NCBI GenBank assembly: GCA_016209525.1
Contig: JACQWK010000089.1
Span: 1 to 49,635 of the forward strand
Reading direction: 5' to 3'
Length of the DNA: 49,635 nucleotides
DNA from: Verrucomicrobiota bacterium
Lineage (GTDB): Bacteria > Verrucomicrobiota > Verrucomicrobiia > Limisphaerales > SIBE01
In this document: positions 23,506 to 33,591 of the stretch, piece by piece
Position numbering within the stretch: the stretch's first letter is position 1
How the letters are laid out: the number at the start of each line of letters is the position of its first letter
Translations under genes and position numbers: made by a program
The notes under the pieces: model-generated
Databases searched by the model: none
The model's input: only the letters and a program-made list of their open reading frames with translations
Told to the model about the DNA's origin: nothing

Positions 23506-26196
23506 TCAACTCGCCGAAGGCCGTTCCCGCATTCGCGCCAGGCCTTCGATATGGCGGATCACCAGCGCCGTCCAGCCGGTCTGATGATTCGCCCCAAGTC
23601 CCTTTCCCGTGTCGCCGTGAAAGTACTCGTGGAAGAGAAGCAAGTCGCGCCAGTGCGGATTCTCACGAAAACGAGGGTCATCGCCGAAACACGGCCGGCG
23701 GCCCTGTTCGTCCGGCAAGAAGATCCGGACCAAGCGCGCCGCAATTTCCTCGGCCACTTCTTTGAGAGTTTTCCAGACTCCTGAGCCCGTCGGACACTCG
23801 ACCTTCAGGTGATCGCCATAGAAATGGTGGTACCGTTCCAAGGCCTCGACGAGCAGGTAGTTGACCGGAAACCAGATGGGACCGCGCCAATTCGAATTGC
23901 CGCCGAAGAGCCAGGTGTTCGATTCGCCCGGCACATAGTCAACGCGATGCTCCTCGCCTCCGAAGTGGAAGAGGTACGGTTTTTGGTGATGCACTTTGGA
24001 GACGGAACGAATGCCGAAGGGCGACAGGAATTCATCCTCATCCAACAGATACCGCAACACGCGCTCCAGCCGTTCGCGGGAAGGAATGGCGAGCAAGCGG
24101 TGCTTGTGGCCAAATTCGCCATAAGAAATATGGCGGGAGAGGTCCTGGCGGTTTTTCATGAACCAAGCAAACCGCTTGTTGAAACCCGGCAGGCTTTCGA
24201 TCAGTTCGCTTTCCAGAACCTCCACAGCGATCAGCGGCAGCAGTCCGACCATCGACCGCGTCTTGAGGGAGACGACCTTGTGATCAAACTGAATCTGGTC
24301 GTAATAAAAACCGTCCTCCTCATCCCACAGTCCGGTGCCGCCCAGCGTATTCATGGCATCGGCAATTTGCACAAAGTGCTCGAAGAATTTCGACGCCATG
24401 TCCTCGTAAGCCACGCGGACTTTCTCTCCGTCGTGGGCCAACTCGAGGGCGATGCTCAGCATCGTGGCGCAATAGAACGCCATCCAAGCCGTGCCATCGG
24501 CTTGCTGGAGCGTCCCGCCGGTCGGCAGAGGTTTTGAGCGGTCGAAGATTCCGATGTTATCGAGACCGAGGAAACCGCCGGAAAACAGGTTTTTGCCGTG
24601 AGCGTCCTTGCGATTGACCCACCACGTGAAATTGATCAGCAGTTTCTGGAAGATGCTTTCGAGAAATTGCCGATCCCGTTCACCGCTGCGGGCGGCGATC
24701 TTATAGACGCGCCAGGCGGCCCAGGCGTGGACGGGGGGATTGACATCGCCGAAGGCAAATTCGTAGGCCGGGATTTGGCCGTTGGGATGCATGTACCATT
24801 CGCGCAGCATGAGGCTGAGCTGGTCCTTGGCGAACTTTCCATCCAGCTTCGCAAAAGGGATCATGTGAAAGGCCAAGTCCCAAGCGGCAAACCAAGGATA
24901 CTCCCATTTGTCCGGTACGGAAAGAACGTCGCTGGTATAGAGATGAGGCCATTCCTGATTCCGGCCCTGCTTCCGGCTCTGCGGAGGAGGCGGCATGGTC
25001 GGGTCGCCGGCGAGCCAATCTTGAACCACAAGGTGGTAGAACTGTTTGCTCCAAAGAAGTCCGGCGTATCCTTGACGGACGACGTTGGCCTCCGCTTCGG
25101 TCAATGCCGGAGGACAGATCGAGGCGTAGAACTGGTCGGCCTCCCGAATTCGGGCCGCAAATATCCGATTGAAATCTCGCTCGAACGAGCCCTCCTGCGC
25201 TTCTTGGACCGCGCATAGGCGCAGGCGGAGCACCTGCGACCGGCCTGGAGGCACTTTCAGCACGTAGTGCGGAGCGGCCTTTGTTCCCGTGCCAGCCGGA
25301 TTGATCGCCTCAGGACGGCGGTGAATGACAAAATCATGAAACGCATCCTTCACGTAGGGGTTCGGATTGGGCACGCCGTAAAGGCGTTGAAAGTTAGTTT
25401 CGTTTTCGGTGAAAAGCACCTCCGGCAATTGTCCATCAGGCGCAGGGCCGAACGCCAAAACGACTTGTCCCAGTGTCCGGTGGGTTGTCACGAGCAAGTT
25501 GTCTTTCTCGCGAGAAATGACAGGCTTGACGGGACAACTTTCGTGAACCCTCCCCCAAGCCCAGGAGTTTCGGAACCATAAGGTGGGCAGCACATGGAGA
25601 CAGGCCGGCTCCGGGCCTCGATTTGCAACGGTGATGCGAACAAAAATATCGTTGGGGGAGCGCTTGGCGTATTCGGCGCAGATGTCGAAATATCGGTTAT
25701 CATCGAATACTCCGGTGTCAGCCAGCTCAACTTCCGGGTCGCTTTTTCCGCGCCGCAAATTCTCTTCCAGCAACCGAGCATACGGGAACTCAGCTTGAGG
25801 ATACCTGTAAAGGCTTTTCAGGTAGGAATGGGTCGGCGTCGAATCCAGGTAAAAGTAAAGTTCTTTGACATCTTCGCCATGATTGCCCTGAGGGCCGGTC
25901 AACCCAAAGAGGCGTTCCTTCAGGATGGGATCACGCCCGTTCCAAAGAGCCAGCGCAAAACAAAGCCGGCACTCGCGATCCGTGATTCCGAGCAAACCGT
26001 CTTCGCCCCAGCGGTACGCCCGGCTTCGGGCGTGATCGTGCGGAAAGTAGTCCCAGCACTCACCCAACTCGGAGTAGTCCTCGCGGACGGTCGCCCATTG
26101 GCGCTCGGCGAGATACGGCCCCCATCGTTTCCAGTTCTGTTTGCGGCTGTCGTCTTCGGCCAGACGTCTGGCTTCGGCAGTAGGGGTCGTTTTCAT
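23506..26196 (-). CDS. Glycosidase of the MGH1/GH63-like type
   Basis: 896 residues from the ATG at 26196 (MKTTPTAEARRLAEDD); the longer open frame upstream lacks family features. No signal peptide is present, so it is likely cytoplasmic. The N-terminal region has RWGPYLAERQWATVREDYS and WDYFPHDHARSRAYRWGEDG; the central part has KQFYHLVVQDWLAGD, VPDKWEYPWFAAWDLAFHMI and GQIPAYEFAFGDVNPP; the C-terminal part has GNSNWRGPIWFPVNYLLVEAL and HEYFHGDTGKGLGANHQTGW. These match the (alpha/alpha)6 mannosylglycerate-hydrolase/GH63-like family, with acidic residues in WDLAF and the EYFHGDTG region typical of the active cleft. Likely substrate: a glucoside or glucosylglycerate-type compound. The exact substrate is not certain. 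Confidence 0.85.
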   Translation of the reverse strand: MKTTPTAEARRLAEDDSRKQNWKRWGPYLAERQWATVREDYSELGECWDYFPHDHARSRAYRWGEDGLLGITDRECRLCFALALWNGRDPILKERLFGLTGPQGNHGEDVKELYFYLDSTPTHSYLKSLYRYPQAEFPYARLLEENLRRGKSDPEVELADTGVFDDNRYFDICAEYAKRSPNDIFVRITVANRGPEPACLHVLPTLWFRNSWAWGRVHESCPVKPVISREKDNLLVTTHRTLGQVVLAFGPAPDGQLPEVLFTENETNFQRLYGVPNPNPYVKDAFHDFVIHRRPEAINPAGTGTKAAPHYVLKVPPGRSQVLRLRLCAVQEAQEGSFERDFNRIFAARIREADQFYASICPPALTEAEANVVRQGYAGLLWSKQFYHLVVQDWLAGDPTMPPPPQSRKQGRNQEWPHLYTSDVLSVPDKWEYPWFAAWDLAFHMIPFAKLDGKFAKDQLSLMLREWYMHPNGQIPAYEFAFGDVNPPVHAWAAWRVYKIAARSGERDRQFLESIFQKLLINFTWWVNRKDAHGKNLFSGGFLGLDNIGIFDRSKPLPTGGTLQQADGTAWMAFYCATMLSIALELAHDGEKVRVAYEDMASKFFEHFVQIADAMNTLGGTGLWDEEDGFYYDQIQFDHKVVSLKTRSMVGLLPLIAVEVLESELIESLPGFNKRFAWFMKNRQDLSRHISYGEFGHKHRLLAIPSRERLERVLRYLLDEDEFLSPFGIRSVSKVHHQKPYLFHFGGEEHRVDYVPGESNTWLFGGNSNWRGPIWFPVNYLLVEALERYHHFYGDHLKVECPTGSGVWKTLKEVAEEIAARLVRIFLPDEQGRRPCFGDDPRFRENPHWRDLLLFHEYFHGDTGKGLGANHQTGWTALVIRHIEGLARMRERPSAS

Positions 26197-26485
26197 CGTA
26201 GCAACGGAAGCATGGAGCGCCCTTCCTTTCTGCGGCGAACGCGCTCTTCGAATTTTCTCTTCGACAAGCGACATCGTGGGAGCCAGGGAATGGCGGGCGG
26301 TGGGAGACCTTCGAGCGTTGTCCGAGACGTAAGACACGAATCATCGGTTTCCAGCGCAAACGCCGAAGCTCTTCGAACGCGGGACATGGTGCTCGGCGTT
26401 GATGCTACTTCAAATCGCAGACCCGGCAATCACAAAGATGGCCCCCGCAGCCGCAACAGTGCATCCACCGGTTGTCGATAGCGCG

Positions 26486-26869
26486 GGCGTCTCGCCTGCG
26501 AGTTCGCCGAGCGGCCCGGCGGCGAGACGCCGCTCGAACTCGCAGCCGAGGACGGCTGCGCTACGATCGCCGACAACATCGGGATGCACCGCAGCGGCAA
26601 GGAGGCAGGACCCTGAATTCGGTAGTTCAAGCCCACGAAACACACGAAAGACACGAAAGGAAAAGTAATGCCAGCGAGATTAGCATTCACCCAGCCGGTG
26701 AGCGGGGTGTATTTCACAAGCGCTTTGATTTTCGTGTGTTTCGCGTGTTTCGTGGGGGTCCCAATGCTTTTTCAAGGATGACGGAATTGTTCGCGGCGCA
26801 GAGTTGCACTTTGCCAGAATCCGCTGAAATCGTCCCTGGCTGTGCGAATCTTGGGTGGGGCGAGACTCC
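26486..26869. repeat. Intergenic inverted repeats between glycosidase and flagellin genes
   Basis: GGCGTCTCGCC (26486-26496) pairs perfectly with GGCGAGACGCC (26521-26531). CACGAAACACACGAAAGACA near 26636 is inverted at about 26730-26755 (TTTCGCGTGTTTCGTG). GGGTGGGGCGAGACTCC at 26854-26869 is one arm of the element found complete at 35369-35445. The 26197-26879 gap has no supported gene. Confidence 0.6.
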
Positions 26870-26879
26870 CGAAATGCAG

Positions 26880-27722
26880 TTAAATCTGAAGCAGGTCGAG
26901 CAGACCCAATCGCAACGTCTCGAAGTTGGCCAACATCGTTTGGCCGGTCTGGGTCAGGAGGCTGAGACGGTTAAATTCCACGGTTTCGCTGGTTGTATTC
27001 GTGTTCTGCACGCGGTCCACGACAGCCTGGAGGTTCTCCTCCAAACTGACCAATAGATCTTTTGAATCACTCAGCCGCGTGCTGTTGGAATCCACACGCG
27101 CCTGCAGTATGCCAAGGTTCGCGATGGCGGTGCTGACGGTCCCGATGGCGCTGGCGGCCGACGTCGTGGTCGCCACATTCACGGTTGAGACGAAGACGCC
27201 GCCCAGGCCTCCGGAGCCGAAAGCAGCGCTGTAATTGATGGCTTGGAGAGTGAACTGGCCTCCGTCTTCATCGACGATGGAGCTCGTTTGCACGCCGAAC
27301 AAACCGACGTTATTAAACGTGCGGCGGCCGATGTCGCTGATGAACTCCTGGATTTCCTCGAATTCGATCTGGTAGGAGGACCGTTGCTCCGCCGTCGTAG
27401 AGGCGTTGGTGGAAAGGTTTGCCAATTCGCTCAAACGATCCAGCTTTTCGGAGACTGTGTCCAAGAACTCGCTTTGGGATTCGACGTAGCTGGTGGCATT
27501 ATCGATGGCTTCCTGGGTAGAATTCGCGCGGGCGATCTGATTGTTCAATTTGATCACTTGAGCCGCACCGGCGGGATCGTCGCCGGCATCGACGATTCGG
27601 AGGCCGGTCGTCAGGCGGAAGAGAGATTTCTGAAGCGCGAGCATATTGTCATCCAGAATTCGCGCCAGTTTCCTGGAGATTAGACTCGTGGCGATTTCGT
27701 TGACGGGATTTACGTAAGCCAT
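26880..27722 (-). CDS. Flagellin-like protein
   Basis: 280 residues. The N-terminal D0/D1 region contains LFRLTTGLRIVDAGDDPAGA, the flagellin signature, followed by a coiled-coil-like stretch to ~130. The middle is short (about 130-195) with a Gly/Ser/Thr-rich loop. The C-terminal D1/D0 region contains NLGILQARVDSNSTRL and NRLSLLTQTGQTMLANFETL, the expected closing helix. Flagellin polymerises into the filament after export. The terminal residues DLLQI differ from the common Gln-rich flagellin end. No other flagellar gene is in the window, so it is an orphan here and could alternatively be a flagellin homologue with another filament role. Confidence 0.85.
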   Translation of the reverse strand: MAYVNPVNEIATSLISRKLARILDDNMLALQKSLFRLTTGLRIVDAGDDPAGAAQVIKLNNQIARANSTQEAIDNATSYVESQSEFLDTVSEKLDRLSELANLSTNASTTAEQRSSYQIEFEEIQEFISDIGRRTFNNVGLFGVQTSSIVDEDGGQFTLQAINYSAAFGSGGLGGVFVSTVNVATTTSAASAIGTVSTAIANLGILQARVDSNSTRLSDSKDLLVSLEENLQAVVDRVQNTNTTSETVEFNRLSLLTQTGQTMLANFETLRLGLLDLLQI

Positions 27723-28025
27723 AACAAAAGGCCGTTCTCAAGACCGCAACCCTAGCGCAACGGACAAGCAACACGAACGACACGCCTTACGCGTGTGGGC
27801 ACAAGATTGATCCGGCTCATTCCTGACACGCTGATCTTCAGATACTTCAAACCAAATCGCTTGTCGAAACAATTTTGCCCCCACGTCGCTTACGGCCCAT
27901 ATCCAATATCGGCACGGATCGGGTGGAACTTGAGGATAGGCTTTGGGGTCTGCGTGGTATGTCCGTCAGCGTGCGCGGCGTGCTTAGTGCTTGACGCAGA
28001 GGAGGAATGTGATTGCATACCCGCA

Positions 28026-28409
28026 ATGAAAAAGAACCTCCTCCCGCTTTTTTCAGCAGCGTGTCTCTTGGCCTTCACGTTGGGTTGTTACAGCACTTTG
28101 GACGGTCGAATGAGAATGGGGACCCCCATGGGCAAGGACACCATCGAAGGTCGGTACCAACGATCGGTGGACGAGATCTTCAAGGCGGCCAAAGATGTTC
28201 TCAGCTTCAACGGAACGCTTTACGGAGAGAACACCATCAGCAAAACTCTGGAGGCCAAGATCGATACCCGCACGGTCTGGGTGGCGGTCGATGAAGTTGA
28301 ACCTAAAGTCTCGCGAGTCCGCGTGCAGGCGCGAAAGAAGGGCGGGACCTCCGACGTTGACTTGGCTAGCGAGATTGAAAAGCAGATTGCCCTCCGCCTC
28401 CCTCGCTAG
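28026..28409 (+). CDS. Small lipoprotein, DUF3568-like
   Basis: 127 residues with a lipoprotein signal peptide MKKNLLPLFSAACLLAFTLGC, the lipobox Cys at residue 21. The mature part has YQRSVDEIFKAAKDVLSFNG and VDEVEPKVSRVRVQARKKGG, resembling DUF3568-type envelope proteins. The ATG at 28026 is chosen because it opens a textbook signal peptide; the in-frame extension to 27795 has none. The 3' end overlaps the convergent TPR gene by 44 bp, an antiparallel overlap. The 27723-28025 stretch before it shows no recognisable element. Confidence 0.8.
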   Translation: MKKNLLPLFSAACLLAFTLGCYSTLDGRMRMGTPMGKDTIEGRYQRSVDEIFKAAKDVLSFNGTLYGENTISKTLEAKIDTRTVWVAVDEVEPKVSRVRVQARKKGGTSDVDLASEIEKQIALRLPR

Positions 28410-29622
28410 GATGGTTCCTGTTCAGACCTAGTTTGTCTTCATAGGCTCCAAGCTTCACCGTTTGAGTGGTCTGCTTCGGTCTCAATTCCAGATTGAGCTG
28501 CGCCATTCGGTGCCGGGCGTTCTCCGCGGCCGCGGTTTTGGGAAAGCGACCCACGATTCGTTGCAGCGTTTGGCGAGCGAGATTCGCGTCGCCGGTCACT
28601 CGGATCTGAAGGTCCGCGAGCATGTTGAGCCAGTGGACAACCTGTTTGGCGGGTTGGTGGGGCACCTCCAGCAATTGCTCCAGTTGATCGCCGGCCAAGT
28701 CGATTCGCCGGTAATGGTCAGCGTAAATTAACGCCAGGTTTTCCCGAGCCTCATAGTCGTGCGGGTGCTGCTGGAGGTGGGCAATCAAAGTCGAGGCGAT
28801 GGACGCCGGATCGGGTTCCGGGAGAGGTTTGAGGCCTTGGTAATCCGGGCGCAAACCCAGGTTCTCCTCGTGGTGTTGCAGCGCGATGCGGCGCGGCTCG
28901 CGCTCTTCCTGGAGCATTTCCAGAGGCGTCAAGTGCGCGATGCGCTGACGGGCCAACTGAGCTTCTTCGGAATCGGGCAAGAGCTCGACGATCTTCTCCA
29001 ACGCAAGGCGCGCGGAGTCCCGATCTCGCGCCAGCTTCAAATGCCAATCAGCGAGACGGCCGAGCGCGAACGCAATGTTCTTTGGAGCCTGGCCTTCTTG
29101 AGCGAGGATTCGTTCAACGAGGTCCTGAGCTCCCGCGAGGTCCTTGAGGTTTTCAGCCTGGATTTCAGCGAGCATCATCCACCCGGTGAAGTCGTTCGGG
29201 AACTCCTCTAGTTGTTTTTGAACTTCCTCGATAGCTTCCGCGTACTTGCCCTGTTTGCGCTTGGCTTCCGCTATGGAGTAGAGCGGCCTCGGATCGGGCG
29301 CCAAATCGCCGCCGTCGTACAGTCCGGTGAACTGTCTGGCAACCCACCCGCAAAAGCTGGGCCCCCAAAGGATCGCGAGGCCGACTCCACAAACCAAGCC
29401 GACCAGGATGGCGAAAATCTGCGAGATTTCGTCTTTCGCCTTGACCGCGACGCTCGTGACGATGGCGCCCAACACCACCGTGACCAGCCATCGCGTCACC
29501 AACGTTCCGGGTTCATCACTCTTTCTCAGCCAACGATAGAGCACCCAGCCGCAAAGCGCCGCCGAGAGCGCCAGCAGCAGCCAATTCCACAAGAATGAGA
29601 GCGCGCTGATCATGTCACTCAT
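28366..29622 (-). CDS. Membrane-anchored TPR protein (PilT operon)
   Basis: 418 residues from the ATG at 29622, which overlaps the pilT stop by ATGA. Two or three N-terminal membrane helices (FLWNWLLLALSAALCGWVLY, WLVTVVLGAIVTSVAV, IFAILVGLVCGVGLAILWG) are followed by TPR-like units (YSIAEAKRKQGKYAEAIEEV, MMLAEIQAENLKDLAGAQDL, ALEKIVELLPDSEEAQLARQ). TPRs bind partner proteins; it probably organises the PilT ATPase or an envelope complex. Its 3' end overlaps the lipoprotein gene on the other strand. Confidence 0.8.
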   Translation of the reverse strand: MSDMISALSFLWNWLLLALSAALCGWVLYRWLRKSDEPGTLVTRWLVTVVLGAIVTSVAVKAKDEISQIFAILVGLVCGVGLAILWGPSFCGWVARQFTGLYDGGDLAPDPRPLYSIAEAKRKQGKYAEAIEEVQKQLEEFPNDFTGWMMLAEIQAENLKDLAGAQDLVERILAQEGQAPKNIAFALGRLADWHLKLARDRDSARLALEKIVELLPDSEEAQLARQRIAHLTPLEMLQEEREPRRIALQHHEENLGLRPDYQGLKPLPEPDPASIASTLIAHLQQHPHDYEARENLALIYADHYRRIDLAGDQLEQLLEVPHQPAKQVVHWLNMLADLQIRVTGDANLARQTLQRIVGRFPKTAAAENARHRMAQLNLELRPKQTTQTVKLGAYEDKLGLNRNHPSEGGGGQSAFQSR

Positions 29623-30680
29623 CCCGCGCGTTTGGCCATCCGATCCGGGTTGCGGGCGCGGGCCAGGGCTGTGTCGTAACTGATCAGGCAGCGGCAATAG
29701 AGATCGTGCAGACAGGCATCCATCAGAATCATGCCGTCCTTCCCTCCCGTCTGGATCGTTGTCTCCAGCAGGTGCAGGTTGTTCTCGCGAATCAGATTCC
29801 GGATCGCGCTGTTCGTGATGAGCAATTCGTAAGCGAGCACGCGCCGGGCGCGGTCCGCCGACGGCAGCAAGTCCTGGGAGATGATCCCCTGAAGGGAAGT
29901 GGACAACTGCATGATGATCTGCCGTTGCGCGCTGCCTTCGAACACCCCGGTGATTCGTTCGAACGCATGCGCCACGTTCGGCGAATGCAAGGTGGCCAGC
30001 ACCAGATGGCCGGTCTCCGCCGCCGTGAGCGCCGCCGAAATGGCTTCATGGTCGCGCATTTCGCCGACGACGATGACATCCGGATCCTGCCGCAGCACGT
30101 GAATCAACGCGCGCGTAAACGACTGCGTGTCCGTCAGCACTTCCTGCTGGATGACGATGGCGCGCTTGTTTTGGTGGACGTACTCAATCGGATCTTCGAT
30201 GGTCACGACCTTGCAACGGCGCTCGCTGTTGATCAGATCGACCATGTAATTCAGGGTGGTGGTCTTCCCGGCGCCCGTCGGCCCCGTAATCAAAACCAGG
30301 CCATTGGGCCTTCGGGCCAGCTCATCAATCTTGGGTGGCAGCCCAAGCTCCTCGCGGCTGAGGATATGTCTGCCGCAAAACCTGAGGCTCATCTCCGGAT
30401 TGCCGTTGCGGCGATACAGCGTGACCCGGACCCGGCCTGCGTCCGGATGAGGAACGGAGATGCACAACTCCCAGTCGCGTTCGAATTTCTCCCGCTGATC
30501 GCCGTTCAAGAGACTGAAAGCCATGCCCGTCAACGCCTCGGTCGTGAGCGCATCCTCGTCGGAGAGGAGGATGTCACCGTTGATGCGAAAGGCCGGCGGC
30601 ACACCCACCACCAGATGCAGATCGGAAGCTTCTTGTTCCGCGGCGGCGGCGATCAATTGATCGAGCCTGGGAGTACTCAT
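29619..30680 (-). CDS. pilT: Type IV pilus retraction ATPase, PilT family
   Basis: 353 residues from the ATG at 30680 (MSTPRLDQLIAAAAEQEASD); the longer open frame upstream is rejected because this start overlaps the preceding stop by ATGA and matches the family length. Motifs: DLHLVVGVPPAFRINGD (N-terminal PAS-like domain), Walker A GPTGAGKTTTLN, Asp box VVTIEDPIEYVH, Walker B DPDVIVVGEMRD, His box TGHLVLATLHSPN, and AIRNLIRENN in the C-terminal region that matches the PilT AIRNLIRE motif. It powers pilus retraction or a related secretion step. No pilin or PilB gene is in the window. It lies in a three-gene unit with TPR genes on both sides. Confidence 0.93.
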   Translation of the reverse strand: MSTPRLDQLIAAAAEQEASDLHLVVGVPPAFRINGDILLSDEDALTTEALTGMAFSLLNGDQREKFERDWELCISVPHPDAGRVRVTLYRRNGNPEMSLRFCGRHILSREELGLPPKIDELARRPNGLVLITGPTGAGKTTTLNYMVDLINSERRCKVVTIEDPIEYVHQNKRAIVIQQEVLTDTQSFTRALIHVLRQDPDVIVVGEMRDHEAISAALTAAETGHLVLATLHSPNVAHAFERITGVFEGSAQRQIIMQLSTSLQGIISQDLLPSADRARRVLAYELLITNSAIRNLIRENNLHLLETTIQTGGKDGMILMDACLHDLYCRCLISYDTALARARNPDRMAKRAG

Positions 30681-31450
30681 CTTCGGAGCATCTGCCTCCA
30701 CCAGCCGCGCATCCGAGCCCAAAGCGGCCGTTGTGACAGTTCCCAGGTTTCTTGCTCGGACAGACGGCATTGCGCGTCCAACTGGCGGGCTTGGTGCAGT
30801 GAATTTTCTGCCGCCCCGACGAAGCCCAACGCCAGTTGGCATCGTCCAAATTGCAGCCAAACTGCGGCTCGTCCTGCATCCAGGGCCAGGGCTTGCTGGG
30901 CTAATTTGAAAGCGTAGGAGAACTGCTTGTAGAAGAAATAGACGCGCGAGATGAGCCAGTGATGGAGCCAATCCCGCCCGGCCAAGCCGAGCGCCTTTTC
31001 GAAACAAAACTCCGCGCGTTTCTCACGTCGGGCCAGCAGCACATCGCCGCGGGCCAGCCACACATAGGGCGTTTCTCCGCGGGCTTCGATGGCCGCATCG
31101 GAAAACATCATGGCTTCGCTCAGGTCTCCGCCGCGGGCCAGCGCGACGGCCTTGGCGGCCAGCAACTCAGGATCATCGGGGACGGTCTCCAACGCCTTGT
31201 CGGCCCACAGCTTGGCCTCGGCGAATTCGCCCAACTCGATGAGCATTCTGACTTGGCCTCTCCAAGCGGCGGCGTTCTTGGAATTGAATTCCAGCACCTT
31301 GGCATAGTGACGCAGGGCTTGCTCAAAACGCCCCTGGGCAAAAGCCGTTTGCGCCTCCATCAAATAGTGGACCTCATCCTTGAGATACGATGGAGAAACC
31401 GAATGGTCTTCCTCCTCACCGCCAAATTCGAGATTGTTAAAACGGCTCAT
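30677..31450 (-). CDS. TPR protein (PilT operon, first gene)
   Basis: 257 residues with repeated TPR-like helices: YLMEAQTAFAQGRFEQALRHY, ALDAGRAAVWLQFGRCQLAL and similar. It is the first gene of the ATGA-linked unit with pilT, so its product is likely needed with PilT, perhaps in pilus assembly or in a complex with the ATPase. No signal peptide is seen, suggesting a cytoplasmic location. Confidence 0.8.
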   Translation of the reverse strand: MSRFNNLEFGGEEEDHSVSPSYLKDEVHYLMEAQTAFAQGRFEQALRHYAKVLEFNSKNAAAWRGQVRMLIELGEFAEAKLWADKALETVPDDPELLAAKAVALARGGDLSEAMMFSDAAIEARGETPYVWLARGDVLLARREKRAEFCFEKALGLAGRDWLHHWLISRVYFFYKQFSYAFKLAQQALALDAGRAAVWLQFGRCQLALGFVGAAENSLHQARQLDAQCRLSEQETWELSQRPLWARMRGWWRQMLRR

Positions 31451-31606
31451 CGCAACGAAAACCTCTCCAATCTAGCCTCTGTCCGGCCCACCGGCGAGGA
31501 TTACCTACTGGCGAGTACCGGGCAACCGGGCATCCAGACCACAACACTCGCTGATTAGACCACCCGGCCCCAGCAACCTCACGCTCGTCCCGCTTCACTC
31601 CGGTCT

Positions 31607-33151
31607 TCAGCCCGCAGGAGAGGCCGCATCGGCCGCGACGCGTGGAAAGCTGGCGTTGCGCGCCCTGCCCTCCGCCCAACTCCGGAGGGCGCTGATTTGT
31701 TCGTCCAAAGTGGCTGCGAGAGGAACCGTATGCTCCAAAGCACACATGATATGGTGCGTGCCGAGTTCGCAGCGTTCCGAGAACGCATCGTATAACCCGC
31801 TAATGACCGCTTGTTCGATTTCCGCACCGCTGAAATTCTGGCTGGCGGACGCCAGAGCACCTGCGTCGAAGCCACTCGGGTCGCGTCTCCTCCTCCGCAA
31901 ATGAATCGCAAAGATTTCTTGCCGCTCCTTTTCCGCCGGCAGATCGACAAAAAAGAGCTCGTCAAAACGGCCTTTGCGAACCAGTTCAGGCGGGAGTTGC
32001 GTGACGTCGTTCGCCGTGGCGACGACGAACACCGGCGCGGTCTTCTCCGAAAGCCAGGTCAGAAACGTGCCAAACACGCGCGCTGAGGTGCCCGCGTCGG
32101 TGAAACCTGATCCCTGGAAGCCGGAGAAAGCTTTGTCGATTTCATCCACCCAAAGGATCGCAGGCGCGACTGACTCCGCGACTGCGATGGCGCGCCGGAC
32201 GTTCTCCTCGGACGAGCCCACCAGGCTTCCAAACATGCGTCCCATATCGAACCGCAGCAAGGGCAACTGCCAAAGCGAAGCGACCGCCTTCGCGCAAAGA
32301 CTCTTGCCGCAGCCTTGGACTCCCAGGAGGAAAAGGCCTTTGGGCGCCGGCAGTCCGAAAGCCTGCGCCTCTTCGCTAAACGCTACCGCCCGCTTCTGCA
32401 ACCAGTCCTTCAGGACACCAAGCCCTCCAATGTCGGAAAAAGTTTCGGAGCCGGTGTAGTATTCCAGGAGCCCGCTTTTCCGGATGATCTGCTGTTTCTC
32501 GAAGAGCACCTCGCTGACGTGATGGCCGCTCAACCGCTCCTCTTTGACGATGATTTTGGCCAAAACGTTCTCCGCTTCGGTCAGTGTGAGTCCCCGGGCG
32601 GCTTGAAGCAGGCGCTCACGACCGGCTTCATCCAGTTCCACACGCACATTGGCGTGCGGTTTGAGGTCGTTAACAATGCCCGCCAACAGCTCCTGCAGGT
32701 CCTCCCGGGTGGGGAGCGGGTAATTGACCAGCGTAATCTCCTTCTCCAACTCGAGTGGAATCTCAACGGCCGGCGAGAGAAGCACGATCGTTTTGTGGCT
32801 GTTTTTGAGAAATTGCGCGATCTCGCGGAGCCGCCGGATCACTGCGGAAGACGATTTTCCGAGGAACGGGTGGAAATCTTTAAAGACAAAGATCGCCGGC
32901 TCGACCTGGTCGATGACTTGATCCAGCGCCGCGAGCGGGTCTTTGGTGGAAGCGTTGCGGTGTTGGGAGAGTTGAATCGAGGTGCCGGCGGGGACGAGGC
33001 CGGTCGTGCAGCTCCATTCAAACAGTTTCTTCTGGCGGCGCTGCGCAATCTCCAGAAGCACTCGCTGGACGCGCGCTTCCTCCGCCGAAACGATGTAGAG
33101 AATCGGATACCGTGCCCGAATCAGGGTTTCAATTTCCTGCCCGACGGTCAT
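31607..33151 (-). CDS. AAA+ ATPase, Ycf46-like
   Basis: 514 residues. The N-terminal part (1-225) is the domain found before the AAA module in Ycf46-type proteins: [31 protein letters not shown] and [17 protein letters not shown]. The AAA module has Walker [17 protein letters not shown], Walker [12 protein letters not shown], sensor-1 [17 protein letters not shown] and Arg-finger region [14 protein letters not shown]. Homologues in cyanobacteria and plastids are linked to carbon-uptake regulation; the role here is unknown. It is not overlapped with its neighbours. Confidence 0.88.
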   Translation of the reverse strand: MTVGQEIETLIRARYPILYIVSAEEARVQRVLLEIAQRRQKKLFEWSCTTGLVPAGTSIQLSQHRNASTKDPLAALDQVIDQVEPAIFVFKDFHPFLGKSSSAVIRRLREIAQFLKNSHKTIVLLSPAVEIPLELEKEITLVNYPLPTREDLQELLAGIVNDLKPHANVRVELDEAGRERLLQAARGLTLTEAENVLAKIIVKEERLSGHHVSEVLFEKQQIIRKSGLLEYYTGSETFSDIGGLGVLKDWLQKRAVAFSEEAQAFGLPAPKGLFLLGVQGCGKSLCAKAVASLWQLPLLRFDMGRMFGSLVGSSEENVRRAIAVAESVAPAILWVDEIDKAFSGFQGSGFTDAGTSARVFGTFLTWLSEKTAPVFVVATANDVTQLPPELVRKGRFDELFFVDLPAEKERQEIFAIHLRRRRRDPSGFDAGALASASQNFSGAEIEQAVISGLYDAFSERCELGTHHIMCALEHTVPLAATLDEQISALRSWAEGRARNASFPRVAADAASPAG

Positions 33152-33591
33152 GGGTGCGAGAAACCATAAACGGATAAATCCTCGTCGTGAATGGCAAATT
33201 TGGAGGTGCGTAAATCGGTCCGTCTCGCCCGGCCCCGCGCGTGAAATGCCGAGGCGGCCGCGGTTTCGCGTTGAAGCCCCACCAGGCAGGATGCCCGGCT
33301 TGGTTCTTCACTGTTTTCAGTGGAATCGAGGGCATTAAGTACCCAATGTCGAATCCCCAATGACGAAGGCGGAGCCGGTTGCAGACCGCGCTTATTGGTC
33401 ATTTGTGCTTCGTCATTCTTTCGACATTCGGATTTCGTCATTCGGATGGAGCCCGAACGCCTAGCCACTGGAATTTGAGAGCAACCCCCGGCTTCACGGC
33501 AGGCGAGACGCTCGCCGCTACGAACAAAGCAGAAGCCCAGGCCCTCTTAGACACATCGTCCACGCAAAGCCTCGGCGTAGGGTGCAGGCCG
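33152..33591. other. Gene-poor stretch with dispersed repeat sequence
   Basis: The 440-bp gap contains GTCGAATCCCCAATGACGAA and, in the opposite sense, TTCGTCATTCTTTCGACATTCGGATTTCG (words split over 33408-33440), an imperfect inverted arrangement of TTCGTCATTC. GCGAGACGCTCGCCGCTACG near 33506 resembles the 26486 repeat. No gene or promoter is supported. Confidence 0.55.
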
